A stretch of 64,000 nucleotides of DNA from Paramecium octaurelia (GCA_905182995.1 CAJJDP010000084.1:230024-294023), one strand, 5' to 3'; positions 34,317-47,800 are shown, counted from the stretch's first letter. Program-made: numbers and translations. The notes: generated by a model from the sequence alone, not told the origin.

Positions 34317-35836
34317 TCAACCATCAAACACTTCTCCTACATCAATTGTCAAAGTATTCAATAAAAGGTTTACATCCTCCTCTTATTTAGGCTTTAAGGT
34401 TCTTCTTAAACCATCGATTGCAGGTACACAGTTACCTTTTCTATCATATGCTGTTTCTTTGGCCTTTGTCAATCTTCCATTTATAAAAGGTATATTAAAA
34501 ATTAAAAATGGAAAACTCAACATTCCATAGCAAATTTCAGTAAAGTAAATCTATTTTTATCTTATTTTTTAATTACAAAATCTCCAGAATTATCAAAATT
34601 AGGCCTAGCGTCCTATGTCATATACACTAACCAAAACAGTCCTATGCTGGCTCCTAATGCAAAGAGGTCCCAAAACATAAAGTACTTTAGACGAGCTCCT
34701 CTTTCAAAACATCCTTCCTTAACTGGGGGAGTGTCGTCATATTAAAAAATAGGTTTTCCTTTTTATTTAGAACATCCCAAAAGGAAAAAGGCTACCCATA
34801 TAAGAACGACTTAAGCAATCTATCCAACTACTTCTGAAAAGACTTCAATGCTAGCTCCTGGTCCCTTCCTTGTGCAATCTTCTTATTAAGTACTATCAAT
34901 ATAATTCATAGTTGTGCAAGCGTAAAGCATGAAATATCCGATTAACGCTTTCATTACTCCTTAAGTAATAAAAAACATCCTATATGTATCGTATTAAATT
35001 ACGTTTTGAAACTTAAAATAAAACTAACCAACTAGTATTCATCACCCTTATCAATCATGAAGAAATCAAAAACATAGAAATATTCTGAAACACCATAAAA
35101 TGGAATCGCCGAGACTAAATACCAAAACCAATATGATCTAAATTATTAATTCGTATAAATACATAGTCTTATACTATTTCCAAGAGCTTCTGTCAAATGG
35201 ATAATTTGCATAGAGATACCAATTACGAATCCAAATAAAGGGGTATAAGCAAATTATCGATTGCTTTTTTTCCTCTATTTCTATGTAAGGATCGGCCATT
35301 TGCAACATTAATTGATATTTCACTTCATCCACTATTTCTGGCCAAGTTGCATCAACAGTATCATCAACCTGTTAAAATAACTGTCTAAAATACTAAATTC
35401 TTCACGCACTAACACATATCAGGATCTTTGAGTCCTTCTTTGACAGTAGGTCGAAATTTCTCAATCACAATGATTACCGATGATATCACTTTTGATCTTG
35501 CCCAGACATTAATTTACTGTGTATACTGCTTCAACATCATCTTTAATCTATTATTGTCCAACTTTCAATTACTTATCATCCAATTATGAGAAACCCTACT
35601 TTACATCAGACTTTGCATTGTCCACCTATTAAATTATCTTTTAGAGTCCTTTGCTCGCCACCATCTGTAGTTCATCAGCCATACTACATCATCCACTTAT
35701 ATAGCTACCTAACCAAGGGACGTTTTATAGATAACGGTTCTTTGTCTTTGTCTTCCAAAGGAACAACTTTTCCCTCTGTATTATTCTTTTGGTCTCTGTT
35801 TACAAATGAATTGGCAAAGTTCTTTATTGTATCCAT
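34317..35836 (-). CDS. Multi-pass membrane protein, family not recognised
   Basis: Predicted protein of 456 residues. The N-terminal ~150 residues are hydrophilic and helical (ADELQMVASKGLQKI). About five or six membrane helices follow, including YWFWYLVSAIPFYGV, VVLIWVAFFLLG and ALGASIGLFWLVYM. A short cytosolic-looking tail ends the protein (LRRTLKPKQEEDVN). Six introns of 23-26 bp fit and leave exactly 457 codons, which supports the model. I do not recognise the family. A transporter or organelle membrane protein is possible; nothing in the sequence identifies a substrate. Confidence 0.72.
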
Positions 35837-36130
35837 GAATAAGTTATATTTGGTAATTAATATATATTATAATGATGAATAATTGATGTATTTGAATTTC
35901 TGGTGAATATACTGTCTTACTAAGTTTTCAATTATATAAAAAAAATTGATTGCTAAATTTGCCTAAAATTATTGTGCCTTTTATTGTTTAATCAAAAAAA
36001 AACCCTACATTTCAGCAGGAACTTTGGTTAGGTCAATGGAAATAAAGCGATTTTATAATTTATGACTATGATGAAAGATCAATTAATTTAAAATAATGAA
36101 TTTTTTGAATCATTGTTACCTTATGGCATT

Positions 36131-38308
36131 TCATGAATCAGAAATCAATGGCTGTTATTCACTTGCAATATTGAAGCATGCAGAAAGATTTTTCAAGGGA
36201 GATCCATTTATCATTTACTGTGAGAATTAGTTCTCATGATTAATTATGTTTTAATTCAGAGATTATTGCCTAAATGTATTATTATTATTCATTTAAGAAA
36301 TATTCTATTCATCCATATCTAATTCAGGTCTAATATTACTCTATTGCTATTATGGCACTTAAGTAGTATTATCAATTTAAAATAAATTTTAGTAAATTTG
36401 ATTAACTTCCTCTAACTTTTTATAAAATTCATCACCATTTTAATTATTCTCTTTTAATTAGGTCATCATAGCATTCAAATATTTTGCTCTTTAATGTAAA
36501 TCAACAGCTATGCAATCGTCATCTTTAGGTTTGTTTGCCATAAAGTTTCTAATCTCATCAATTTTATTTTGATAATTGAGCTTTGCTTTAATGGCTGCTG
36601 TTTATTAGAGTCGATATATTGCTTTTGATTTTCTTTTCAAAGGCATATTAGTTTTAAATAGATCATAATTATTAGAGATAATCAATGAAACTTATATTTT
36701 TTTTTTAATTTCCCCTGCTTCGTCAACCAATGTGTGATTTTTAGGTTGACATCCCTAATTCTCCCCATGTTTTATACACTTTTTACACTCAAAATTTCCA
36801 TTTCTTAAAATAAACATTCTACACATATTATTTTAATCTACCATTTCGCTAGTATTGTTGAAACGGCAATTAACATGACATTTAATTTTACATGTTTCGC
36901 ATAAAAGAAGTCTAGATCCTTGTTTTATTTTGAATGCTTCTCTTTCATTTGAGTCTCTTTATTCATACAATAAATAAGTAGTTTGAAATTGTTAAATGTT
37001 CACTTCTTATATTGCTAATCCTTTTGTGCTTAATCTATATGCTATTAATAACTCTATTATATTTTTCTCAAAATTTAGTTTATTCTTAAAGTAATTTCTA
37101 TTTATGGCATCATTATCTTATCGATTGTTTAATAATTACAACTTTTAAATTATTTCTTCTATTATTTTAGACATCAAATTGAACTAGAATTTCCCTAATT
37201 GTGCTTCCTTTATTTCAGGCTGATCTTCTTTTTATTCCTCATCTTCACTTCTTTCATCTGAACCCAATTAATTTCCATCATTCAAATTCTGTTCTGGTTC
37301 TAAAAATGTATCTTATTCTATATCTTTTATTAATGCATCAAGCTTCTCGTTTTACACTTATTTTGAACCATCAAAATATATTACTGGTTCATATAGAGGC
37401 TTATTATTGATGCCATACCAAAACTTTTTTTCATCTGCCAAGTTTGAATCTTTTAGAAGGACTTTCAAACCTTCAGGAGTAGAATTAGATTGTTCATAAA
37501 TAGTCATTTTGGGTTAATTATCAGTGCAATAGGTAAGCACCAAAAAGAATTTATTTTGGCTGATGATGGATTTTGGAATTAATTCGAAGAAACGCTATAA
37601 ACAATAGGATTCATCTTCTGACAATCGATTAATGGAGGAAGAATTCACATAAAAAATCGCAGCCAATGCCTTGTTTTTAATATATTCCAAAATCTGGATA
37701 TAGATATTTGAGTTTCCACTATAATCCAAACCTAAAAAATCCAATTTTGAATCTCCAATTCCTCTAAAATCCACAAACACATAGTTCTTGTTTTATATTT
37801 AAATGCAATATTCATCATAATATCTTCTTGTTTCATCTTACTTCTTTCTCACTCTATACAGACTATAATATTAAACATTGAAGACTTTATTTATTATATT
37901 AAAGATAAAGGTGGTTTTTCCTCTGTTCGGTGGACCAAGAATAATGATATAAGTGTAACTTTAGCTTTCTTAAAATGTCACATTTTGATAATCCAGTTTT
38001 AGAATATTTGACTCCGCATCAATTTATAACCTTTAAATCTCCTCATTATTTGGTCGTGTTTATTATCTGCCTCTTGTCAATAACAAAGCTTCTTTGATCG
38101 AAAATCCTTACTTCTCAACAAAGAACAGTGGTTCAATCGAAGGTAATAATTCAATGTAAAATCCCAATACATTTAGTCTGTCTAAATATTTATCTAACTG
38201 AGCTTATCTCTCTTATTCCCTTCTATAATTTATTTACTCTATTATATTCTACTTGTTCACACCGTTTATCAAAGTATAACTAAGTCAATATTTAATTTAG
38301 TACCTCAT
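36131..38308 (-). CDS. P-loop GTPase-like protein with C-terminal Cys clusters
   Basis: Predicted protein of 717 residues. Around residue 140 lies a Walker A/G1 motif GPPNRGKTTF, and ~60 residues later a G3-like YVFVDFRGIGDSK. LVLTYCTDN could serve as the G4 base-recognition motif, as in the divergent AIG1/septin-type or dynamin-type GTPases. Residues ~470-540 carry C-x2-C and C-x3-C groups (CETCKIKCHVNC; CKKCIKHGENQGC), probably a zinc-binding module. A Gln/Asn-rich helical tail follows. One intron, 38280-38303, leaves 718 codons. The combination of G domain and cysteine module is unusual; function unknown. Confidence 0.72.
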
Positions 38309-38427
38309 TGTCTATCTGATTTTGAATATGTAAAAATAATTATTAAATCACAAATTGTAAATTAAAAAAGTGTTGTCTTTCCAATATCTCTAAATTGACT
38401 TATTACTGATAAACTTTTGTACAGATA

Positions 38428-38688
38428 ATGAGAGATGAGAGAAATGATAAGGAAAACATCATCTAAATGAAACAAAAACAATTAGATAAATTGATCTTTT
38501 ACAAAATATCATAAAATCATAATACAGTCACTAGAATGATCCAGATGTCTTCCTTTGTAACTAGAATCTTAAGGAGTTATATTTGTCGATGGTTTGAAAA
38601 GATTTAAGCTTTTAAAGCTTTCTATTGGTTTAAGAAGATAAAATTATGCAAAACAATAAAAAGATTAAACTTTTCAAGAGTATTTTGA
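38428..38688 (+). CDS. Possible small basic protein
   Basis: Uninterrupted 86-residue frame starting at ATG 38428, rich in Lys, Phe, Ile and Arg (RWFEKIQAFKAFYWFKK). It is 120 bp from the divergent GTPase-like gene. Because only TGA stops, frames of this size arise by chance; the amphipathic basic composition is the only support. Confidence 0.3.
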
Positions 38689-38864
38689 GGATATATGCAC
38701 AAATATTTTGATGAATCATTTTATCTCCCATCCAAATTAAAGCAATCCCTTTATAGAAACATAGAAATTTATTTATCACATTTGGATTAGAAAACTCATA
38801 TTGTTCTAAGTAAATTCATTTCAAAATCATGTGAAATAATTAAAAATATAAAAAAAAAATATTT

Positions 38865-39155
38865 ATGCAATCACCTTAATTCTAGAAATCAAATGAAGGG
38901 TCAACAAAAGGCGAATAATTTACTCAAGGCTGGCTTCCGATTACAAATGATGTTGAATAGTCAATTGTGTCATATTTGGATTAACTAGGGATTAATTAAT
39001 TGATCTAAGTCGAAAAGCATTCTAATTAGCGAAACTCATTGTATTCCTTAGACTCAGCAATAACTCCTCCAAAATCTTAAAGAAGAATTTCATTAACAAT
39101 GGATTCAGAGTTATTTTCGAGAAGAAGTTATAGGATGTGCTCTGACTAGATATGA
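38865..39155 (+). CDS. Small hypothetical protein
   Basis: Uninterrupted 96-residue frame from ATG 38865 to TGA 39153-39155. The composition is balanced, Ser/Gln-rich, with a folded-looking centre (GWLPITNDVEQSIVSYLDQL) and an Arg/Ser-rich end (PPKSQRRISLTMDSE) that could be a phosphorylation site region. No family recognised. Confidence 0.5.
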
Positions 39156-39529
39156 ACATAAAAAAAAGAAAATACAGAGACTAATTAGATTTATATATTA
39201 TTTATATAATTTTTCTCTGCATGTTCATATTTTTGCCTTTTTTACCAAATTTCTACATTTTTTTTTTTTGCATGAGGAGACAATTTTTATTTGCCTAACC
39301 AATCAAAATCAAAAACTATCTATTTCAATTGATATTATAAGTGATTATTGTACCTGGGTGTTACATATATGAGTGCATAGTTAAAATATTCTCGATTTGA
39401 AAAAAAAAATTTTGCCAATTTTATGTAATTTTCATTGATTAATATTTCTGCTTCGATTCACTCAATTTATTCCTATTTACCATATAAATTATAGCTTATA
39501 TAGGGGAAGTATGGGATTATTTTAATTAC
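39156..39529. other. Intergenic, no gene seen
   Basis: About 370 bp of AT-rich sequence with long homopolymer A and T runs (for example the T-run near 39260 and the A-run near 39402). Nothing recognisable. Confidence 0.5.
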
Positions 39530-39982
39530 ATGTTCATTTTTATTGGCTTAGAAAAAAATAAGAAGGAAGTTCTTACAAAACAAGTTCTTGATGAAGTCAT
39601 GTCATAAAAAGGTATTAATTGGATGTATTTTGCAGAATAATTATAAGATGATTAAGAATAAAGAAAAACTGATAATAAATAAAATAAAATTAATTAGATT
39701 TATTCCGTGAAGTAGTTTAATATAGAAATTACTTTTATTAGCGTATATTAAAATTTAAATAGGTAACAAACTTCATTTCTTTTATTTTAGTTGAGCTTAA
39801 CAACATCAAGTTCGTGGCATAATTTTATTTCCTTTCGTAATATAGTATAAAAATAAAATCCTAATCATTCCCAAACGATGCTAACTAAAAAAGATATTTT
39901 TAACATGTATTAATTGAAATTGCACTTAAAAATTTAATAAACCCAATAATTATTATTAAAAATCTTACCAACCTTGAAATGA
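39530..39982 (+). pseudogene. Possible relic frame, CobW C-terminal-like
   Basis: A 150-codon frame opens with MFIFIGLEKNKKEVLTKQVL, which recalls the C-terminal domain of CobW/COG0523 GTPases (VFIG...). No upstream GTPase domain is present in the preceding 370 bp, and the rest of the frame degenerates into low-complexity sequence. It also overlaps the 3' end of the reverse-strand gene. It is either a gene fragment or coincidence. Confidence 0.2.
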
Positions 39983-42003
39983 ATTTAGAAATATTGATTT
40001 TACTTTACATTAATTCCATATCATACTTTAATGGCATCTTATCCATATTTAGATTAATTATATCAGCTAAGATTTTGTAATTTTGTTGAGGCATCCGCAA
40101 CCACTTAAACATGATCGTTGATTTAGAATCGTTCAGTATACTCAACAAATCTAAATTTTAAGGAATATAATTATTAACTTAAGGAAAAACATAGGTGATA
40201 TCTTCCTCAATTTTTACAATAAATTATTTAGTTTAATATTTAATCTCTTTTAAAGAATAAGAAATAATATTCAGATTGATGTCTAAATTAATTAAGTGAC
40301 AAAGAACAAGTCCTATGTTGCTGAACCTATGATATTTAAAGAAAATTATATTCAGTATGATATTAAGAATCACTCAGAATTATGATTAAATTTTTGTAGA
40401 TTGCATGTTGTCTAACGTGTTTTTAAAGATTCAGGTACTATTTACACCATAAACTTATAATGAAGTACTTCTTCAAATAAAATCTTATTTAGGGTTCTTA
40501 GCAATTTCCTTATAATTGTAGCCTCTATAATCGTAGTCAAATTGTAAATTATGAATTGATACAATTTATCTATCAATTGTTTACATTAATTTTAATAGTT
40601 GTATTTCCAATTACTTAGCAAAATTAATGATGATTTTCCTTATCCTAAATACGAATTCTCCTTAATCATAGTTCATCTCATCTTAGAAAAGTATTGCTAT
40701 TTAGATTTGATAAGGCTGTTTGCTAGTTTGGTCTCATATCACACTTTATTTGATAACTAAACCTAATTTATTGTTTATGTTATAATTTTTAAAGAGAAAT
40801 CTGTATATAATACTCTATAACATTCAAATTTCTGTTGTCTTCTAATTCTTAAATGATCTTAACTGAATATAAATCCTTTTAATTGTCCCATTTAATAATG
40901 CTACCAGCTTAATTAATAATTTCAAAATTCTCTATCCCCTATACATCAGCACCTCTTAATAGAACAATATCACTCTGTACAATATTTTCCATCAATTAAT
41001 CTGAATTAAATTTACCCTTGACAATCAGTGCTGATTAATTGAGAGGTAATTAAAATGAGGATGCCTTGGGAGAAATAGAAGAGTGCGGATGTTTTTCATT
41101 AGATAATAAAGATAGCAATTCTATTCAAGGAGTTTTCTCGTAATTTATCCATTTTATTTGCGGAGAATCCGATGCAAAGGTTTTGCTTAATTCAGTAAGG
41201 GTAGCTAAAATTCGATCAGATTAAGTTTAAATGAAATATTAGGTTTGCTATTCTTTGACAGTAATGATACATTAATTGAATCTAACAAAGTAATAAGGTT
41301 ACCAATATCCTTTAAAATCATTTAAATATATTTCTGCATTTTCTGAATCATCTTAGATCAATAGATTTTAATTTTATTGGGTAATTCAACAGAATTTTAT
41401 TAAGAGTCATCTATCTTTGGTTTAATTATGCAAATCCTGATTACAATAGAGAATATTATTAAAGTAGTTAATCATAATTAGGTATTTAAATATATAATCT
41501 TCAATTTCTGATTGATCCCCAATTTATACTTCCCTTTTTGATTTTCAAATTATGGTTTCTGTATTGAATTGATTTCATCCTAAGTCGAGAAATTCTCATC
41601 CATAAATACTTCATTGTGAACCCCATGATCCTCATTATTATTATTAGTATCATCTCCTTGATTAATTACCCAATTAGGATTTATAATCCATAGCATCATA
41701 TTATGATTATCCTTATTTTGGATGAGCTGCTAATCGGTCATATTTTTTGATTTACTCGTGGGTTTTAAGGGAAGATGCATGATTTCATAACCAGTTATAT
41801 CAACAAGAATATATGACACAAATGCAAGTATTATTAATGCTAAAATTGCAATCAAATAATTGAAGCAGGGTGGCTTGGTGTATTTGACGTTACTAACCTA
41901 TTTAATGGGTTTGGCAGGCGTTGTATTCTGAATAAGAGCCTTGTATTCTTCAAGATCCTTAAAAACAAGGGATAAAACGAATAAAACTTTAATTTATATT
42001 CAT
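39900..42003 (-). CDS. Membrane protein, incomplete exon structure
   Basis: From ATG 42003 the frame gives a hydrophobic start (MNIQIKVLFVLSLVFK) and a membrane helix near residue 60 (YLIAILALIILAFVSYIL). An Asn/Asp-rich region follows. Several long coding pieces come next: DFKGYWQPYYFVRFN, LIVKGKFNSDQLMENIV and EMNYDQGEFVFRIRK. One clear intron starting GTGTGA, about 40720-40742, joins two of them in frame. Other joins are unresolved and the 3' end is approximate (39900 is a rough limit). No family recognised. The start is 12 bp from the start of the divergent GDT1-type gene. Confidence 0.45.
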
Positions 42004-42015
42004 AATAATTAATTA

Positions 42016-42709
42016 ATGCTGTTTTCTGAATTGTCTCCATTTGCTTCATCATTTTCCTCTATTATTGTGTCAGAAATAGGAGATAAGGTATTTGAAATAC
42101 ATATGATAGACATTCTTCATTACAGCAATTTTGGGAATGACTTATTCAATGAGTTTGGTATTTTTGGGTTCATACACAGCAATGGTCTTGATGACTTTAT
42201 TGTCTTGCTTCTTTGGATATTTGTTACCTTAAATTTTGAATCCAACTTACACACATGCAATAGCTTGTGCGATGTTTTTTTATTTTGGATAAAAATTGTT
42301 GAGGGAGTTCTGGAGTTCAGAGGAGAATGAAAATGACGATGAAGAGTAGGAGGCAGCTTTAGAAGTGAATAAGGTCAAGTCAAAGCTTAGCAAATAATCA
42401 GATGCAAAGAATGTATCAAACTTGGAAGTCTTGAGAGCTGCAATTGCATTAACCTTTTTAGCAGAATGGGGAGACAGAAGTCAGATTACAACCATTGCAT
42501 TGGCTACTGAAGAGACTTTCGTAGTACTAGTTGGTGCACTGCTTGGTCACTTTATCTGCACAAGTACAGCAGTACTTGGAGGAAAAATGATCTCATCAAA
42601 AATTTCTGAAAAATACGTATTATATTTAAAAGATTTAATTTAGATTCATCTCTGTGGAGGTATTCTATTTGTCTTATTTGGACTGCATAACATTAAAATG
42701 CTTTTATGA
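42016..42709 (+). CDS. GDT1/TMEM165 family cation transporter
   Basis: Predicted protein of 214 residues with the two signature motifs of the UPF0016/GDT1 family, E-x-G-D-[K/R]-[T/S]: EIGDKT near residue 20 and EWGDRS near residue 145. Each begins a three-helix repeat. Members are Golgi or organelle Ca2+/Mn2+:H+ exchangers that support glycosylation. The central loop is acidic (ENENDDEEQE). Introns 42088-42109 and 42617-42643 leave 215 codons; the first falls inside EIGDK/T and is essential. The N-terminus is short and lacks a clear signal peptide, as in several small homologues. Confidence 0.93.
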
Positions 42710-42983
42710 TCTATATTAAGATTTTTATTAAATCTTTACAAATAATTACAAAATTCCGTTTTTAGTTATTTATCGATTATTTTGTTTCAATTGTATACTA
42801 AATTGAGATGCCAAATTGATCTTAATGAATGATATTGCGACACATGAAATTTAATTAATATGGCCTAGTTGAATCAACTTGGACGAAGAAATTCTAGAAC
42901 TAATTGGCTTTACTTAATATCCAATTAGTTATTTTAAGTTTCATATTGTTAAGTAATGCAAATCAATTTTATTAATTCTTATT
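42710..42983. other. Intergenic spacer
   Basis: About 270 bp of AT-rich sequence between two forward-strand genes. No gene or repeat seen. Confidence 0.6.
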
Positions 42984-44777
42984 ATGCTATTCAAGGGAAT
43001 AAGATACGCTAAGAGTTATTTTCACGGTGCTTCGAACATTCCATTAACTTATAAAACTGTCGGGTAGCAGTTACACGATATTACTGAGAAATACCCTGAC
43101 AATTTGGCAGTAACTAAGCTTTATATGGATTTCAGGTGGCTTCCTAATTGCAAGATGTTCAGATGACTTACAGTGAATTCTTCAAGAGATCAAAAGAATT
43201 GGCTGCTGCCTTTGTGGCTATCGGATTGGAGAAAGGGGATCGCATAGGCATCTTTTCACCAAACAATGTGGAGTGGGCGTTAACTTAATTCGCCGCTGCA
43301 ATGGCTGATTTGATTTTAGTGAATATTAACCCAGCCTATTAAACCAATGAATTAGAATATACTCTGAATAAAGTTGGATGCAAAGCCTTGATATTAAGAT
43401 CTACTTTCAAGCATTCTAACTATGTGAATATGATCAAGGAACTGGCTCCAGAATTAGATCAACCTGGCCACCTTAATTCCAAGAGAATCCCAACTTTGAA
43501 AAGTATTAATATCAAATAGAATTAGGCACCATTTTGATCGATGACATCCACAAGAAAGGTTTTTTTAATTTTAAAGAACTCTTCTCTCTTTATGGTTCCT
43601 CCCATTTGAATGAAGTTGAGTAAAGAATGTCAAAACAAGATCCAGACGATATCACTAATATTCAATTCACATCTGGAACCACAGGAGCCCCAAAAGGAGC
43701 CTGTTTAAGTCACTTGAACATATTGAACAACGGAAAATATGTGGGCGAAAGAGTTCATTACACAGAAAAAGACAGAGTAGCTATAGCTGTGCCATTGTAT
43801 CACTGTTTCGGCATGGTCATGGGTAATCTGGCATGTATCAATTACGGGTCTACTATGGTTTATCCAAGTGATGGCTTTAGTGCTGGAGCTACCTTAGAAG
43901 CAGTCACAAACTATAAATGCACTTCTATTTACGGAGTTCCAACAATGGTATCTTCATTCATTAATAACTTTAGTTTATTGAGTATTTGAATGAATATGAG
44001 AGACATCCATCAAAATATGATGTATCTACATTGAGAACTGGCTTAATTGCTGGATCTTTGGCATCTGAAGCATTGATGAAATAAATTATCAATGTTTTGG
44101 GAGTGAAAGATATCTCAAATTGTTATGGATAGACTGAAACAAGTCCAGTTACATCTTAGACTAAAACATCAGATTCCTTTGAAATTAAAACTAGCAAAGT
44201 TGGATTACCAATGAACATGGAAGTGAAAATAGTTGATTCAAATGGAAAGATTGTACCTTGTGACACACCAGGGGAATATTGTTCTAGGGGATATGCTGTT
44301 ATGAAAGGATATTGGGGTGATGAAAAGGCCACTAAAAATACTATCGATGAAAATGGATTTCTACACAGTGGAGATTTGGCCACCATGGACAAAAATGGGT
44401 ATGTGGCTATTGTTGGCAGAATCAAGGATATGATCATAAGAGGTGGTGAGAATATCTATCCAAAGGAGATTGAAGATTATTTATCTCATATGACTGGAGT
44501 CGAATAGGTTTAAGTAGTAGGTTGTTTTGATGAGAAATATGGAGAGGAAGTTGTCGCCTTGATTAAAATGAAGAAGGGAGCTGAAGAACTTTCTGGATTG
44601 GATGTCTATCAATTTTGTCACAAAAAGATTGCTCACTACAAAATTCCAAAGTATGTCAAATTTGTCAATGATTTTCCATATACTGTAACAGGTAAACCAC
44701 AAAAGTTCAAAATGAGAGATGAAATAAACAAAGAACTTTAGGATCCAAAACTTAGAGAGTTATATCAAATCAAATGA
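42984..44777 (+). CDS. Acyl-CoA synthetase (ACSF2-like)
   Basis: ATP-dependent fatty-acid:CoA ligase of the ANL superfamily, 572 residues, nearest in feel to the medium-chain ACSF2 type. It has the adenylate-forming P-loop TSGTTGAPKGA, PLYHCFGMVMG, the A5 motif NCYGQTETSP, the hinge GDLATMDKNGYVAIVGRIKD and the C-terminal catalytic Lys in TVTGKPQKFKM. The enzyme activates fatty acids for oxidation or lipid synthesis. An N-terminal ~15-residue basic stretch could be a mitochondrial presequence. Introns 43110-43135, 43503-43525 and 43948-43973 leave 573 codons. The formin gene begins only 24 bp after its stop. Confidence 0.95.
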
Positions 44778-44800
44778 CATTATAAAATATTTTATAAAAA

Positions 44801-47800
44801 ATGGGAAATAATATCCCCAAAGATGCTAGTTTTGAGTATCAAATCATTAACAAACTTGGCACCATTTCAATCACCTATGAAGATCTGAAAGGCAATTTCA
44901 CATTTCCTAAAATGCCTAATAAAAAAACACTAGTCTTAGAAGAATTTCGCAAATTTCTAGATGAAATCATCCTGCTTCCTTCAGATAAACACATTATTGA
45001 ACAATTGCCATTGAAAATCAAGTGGAGATTAATACATAGACATAATGTCGAAAAAGAAAAACTATCTGATATAATTCCGCATTTGGAAGAAAGTGAGAAA
45101 TCAGAGATACAACATCTCGTCGACGAATGCGTTGCTAAACCATCTACCATTGCCCTGCAAAATCTGCAAAGAAGACTGGAAAATCCAGAGGAGGATGAAT
45201 GGAATCAGTTTCTTATATATCGAGGGTAATTTGATTATAATTATTATATGTAGTTTATTTAAATTATTAGAAGTCTTAGAACAATGTGAACTCAATGCAA
45301 GATCAACTAAAAATTACAAGTTATGTGTTGCCTTCCTTAGATTCATCTATTTCATTAATCAATCAGAACAAGCAAGCGATGATTTATCTTCCATTCCCGG
45401 AGCCTTCAGAATAATATTTGCTAATTTTCACCCTGTTCATATAGAAATGAGTTGCTTAGTCTTAGAAATCTTTGCTGGTGAAAATGGTCTGATTTATAAG
45501 GATAATGTTGAAGATATTTTAGAATCCTTCGCATCCTATCGTTAAGATCACTCCTTAAAATATCGACTTGAAATCTTCGTTAGAACTGTGTATTAATCAG
45601 ATAACATCATGATGGTAGTCAATATCCTGGGATTCTTACGAAATATCTAACCTCACATTAGAAATGAATTAGAATCCTCTGTCATCTCTCCTTACAATTT
45701 TGCTGCCATCCTTAAGCTCATTGAACAAAGAATCAATGAATACAATATTGATGCTTGTACATATGAATCCATCCAAAATAAGTTGATCAAATATCAAAAT
45801 ATTGATCATTTCTTTAAACAAAAATCGCCCTTCATTAAGAATCCCATTTTGTTCAATGAATCACGCGAAGATCAAACTAAATCTGAAAATATTTAGTTTA
45901 CCCAATTACCTCAAGAAGGAGAGGCACAATTTTACCTAGAAAAACATGATGAAGCATCATTTCAACTATAACAACAAAGTAATACTCTTCATTATTTAAG
46001 ACCTCTTGCAAATCATTAAGGAAATTCGTAACTTCGAATTTGACTCTGAAAGAAAACCTTCCAAAATCATTGAATTTTCAGACCAAAAGCTTTTTGACAT
46101 CGTTAAGTAATAATCCCTACAACTTGATTCCTATGGTAAATTCTTATCCATCTTAAATTTCATGTCAAATCTAAAAGTTAGAGATATGTGGGAACTGAGT
46201 GAATAAGCTCTCCATAGAATGCTTATAGACGAGGAAGATGATGAAATTATTGAGATTCCTAAACATGATCAAATATATGAGGATTATGAAAAAGCACAGC
46301 AATCAATAAGAGACTTAGAAAAATAAATTAAATCAATAATCCAGGGCTAAAAACAGGCCCAAATGCAACTCACTTCAAAAGAACAAGAAGTCATCAAACT
46401 AAATGAAAAAATTACTCAAACCAACTCCTTATAATAAGAATATCTAACTTAAATTGATAAATTAACCAAAGAATTAGAAAACATCAAAGCCTAAACCATC
46501 TTAAAAGAAGCTCAAAATATTGAGAACTCAAAAGAAATTGAGAAACTTAAGAATTAAATTAAGAATCTTGAAAAACTTAATTAAACAATTTAAGCTGCTG
46601 GACCTTCAAATACTTCTTAATAAGTGCCCCAATAACCTTCAAATACTTCTTCACTACCTCCTCCTCCACCTCCCCCACCTCCTCCAGTTTAATCAGCTCC
46701 TTTACCTCCACCACCTCCTCCTCCAAAAATAGCAGCACCTCCTCCTCCTCCTCCACCACCACCCATGAAAGCAGGACCTCCCCCTCCACCACCTCCTCCA
46801 GGAGCACCTCGTCCACCTGGAGGTCCCCCTCCACCACCACCTCCTCCTGGCAATAAAGCAGGCGGTCCTCCACCACCTCCTCCTCCAGGAGCTCCATAAC
46901 CACCTGGAGGATCAGCACCACCTCCCCCTTTTGGAGCTCCTCCACAAAATTAAGGCTTAAAATAAAAATAAAATCCCAGCGTTCCTATGAAACCTGTTTA
47001 ATGGACGATAATCACTTAAAAAGCATAAATAAAAGATACTATATTCGAGAATATCAAAGATTTAGATGTGAAATTGGATATTGAATTTTTAGAAAAAGAA
47101 TTTTCAAAAAAACAATAAGCTCAATAAGCAGATACGAATTCTAAATCTCAATCAGCTTAACCTTAAAAAATCTCTCTACTTCAACCTGAGAGATAAAAGA
47201 ATATGGAATTAGTCTTGATGAAATTGAAAATATCTCCACCTTTAATATATGAAGCCTTGATTAAATGCGATGAGAAAATCCTTACATTACCAACACTAGA
47301 AAGTTTAGATGTAATCACACCAACAGAAGATGAAATAGGAACTGTGCAGGGCTTTGATGGAGATAAAGAATTGCTTGGCAACCCAGAGAAATACATCCTG
47401 AAGATTTCCCAATTAAAGGGATTCTCTATCAGAATTAAAGCCCTTAAATTCTCCTGCTAATACGTTGAATATGTGACAGATTTAGATGCTTAAATTACTT
47501 CACTTGATGTTTTTAATGATTTACTTGCCATGGGGTGGGTTACTTAATTGATTGAATACTCATTGGCTGTTGGTAATTATCTTAATGGTTAATCTGCCAA
47601 AGGAGGAGCTTGGGGATTCAAATTGGAATAAATCGAAAAACTAACAGATGTGAAAGGTTCAGATAATAAATCTAATGTTCTACAATATGTTATTAAGCAG
47701 ATTAAGTTCAATGAAGAGATAGATTTGGAAAGATTCGATATCATTACCAAATTACCAATAACTCAATTGAACACAAATTTAAATGAAATTAAAAAAGGTA

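Noticed and set aside
36097-36240. Forward frame MNFLNHCYLMAF of 48 codons
   Set aside because: It is antisense to the C-terminal end of the GTPase-like gene, which is open across it with good composition.
46577-46945. Reverse-strand Glu/Val-rich frame of 122 codons
   Set aside because: It is the antisense of the formin poly-Pro FH1 region; the composition is a by-product of CCN repeats.
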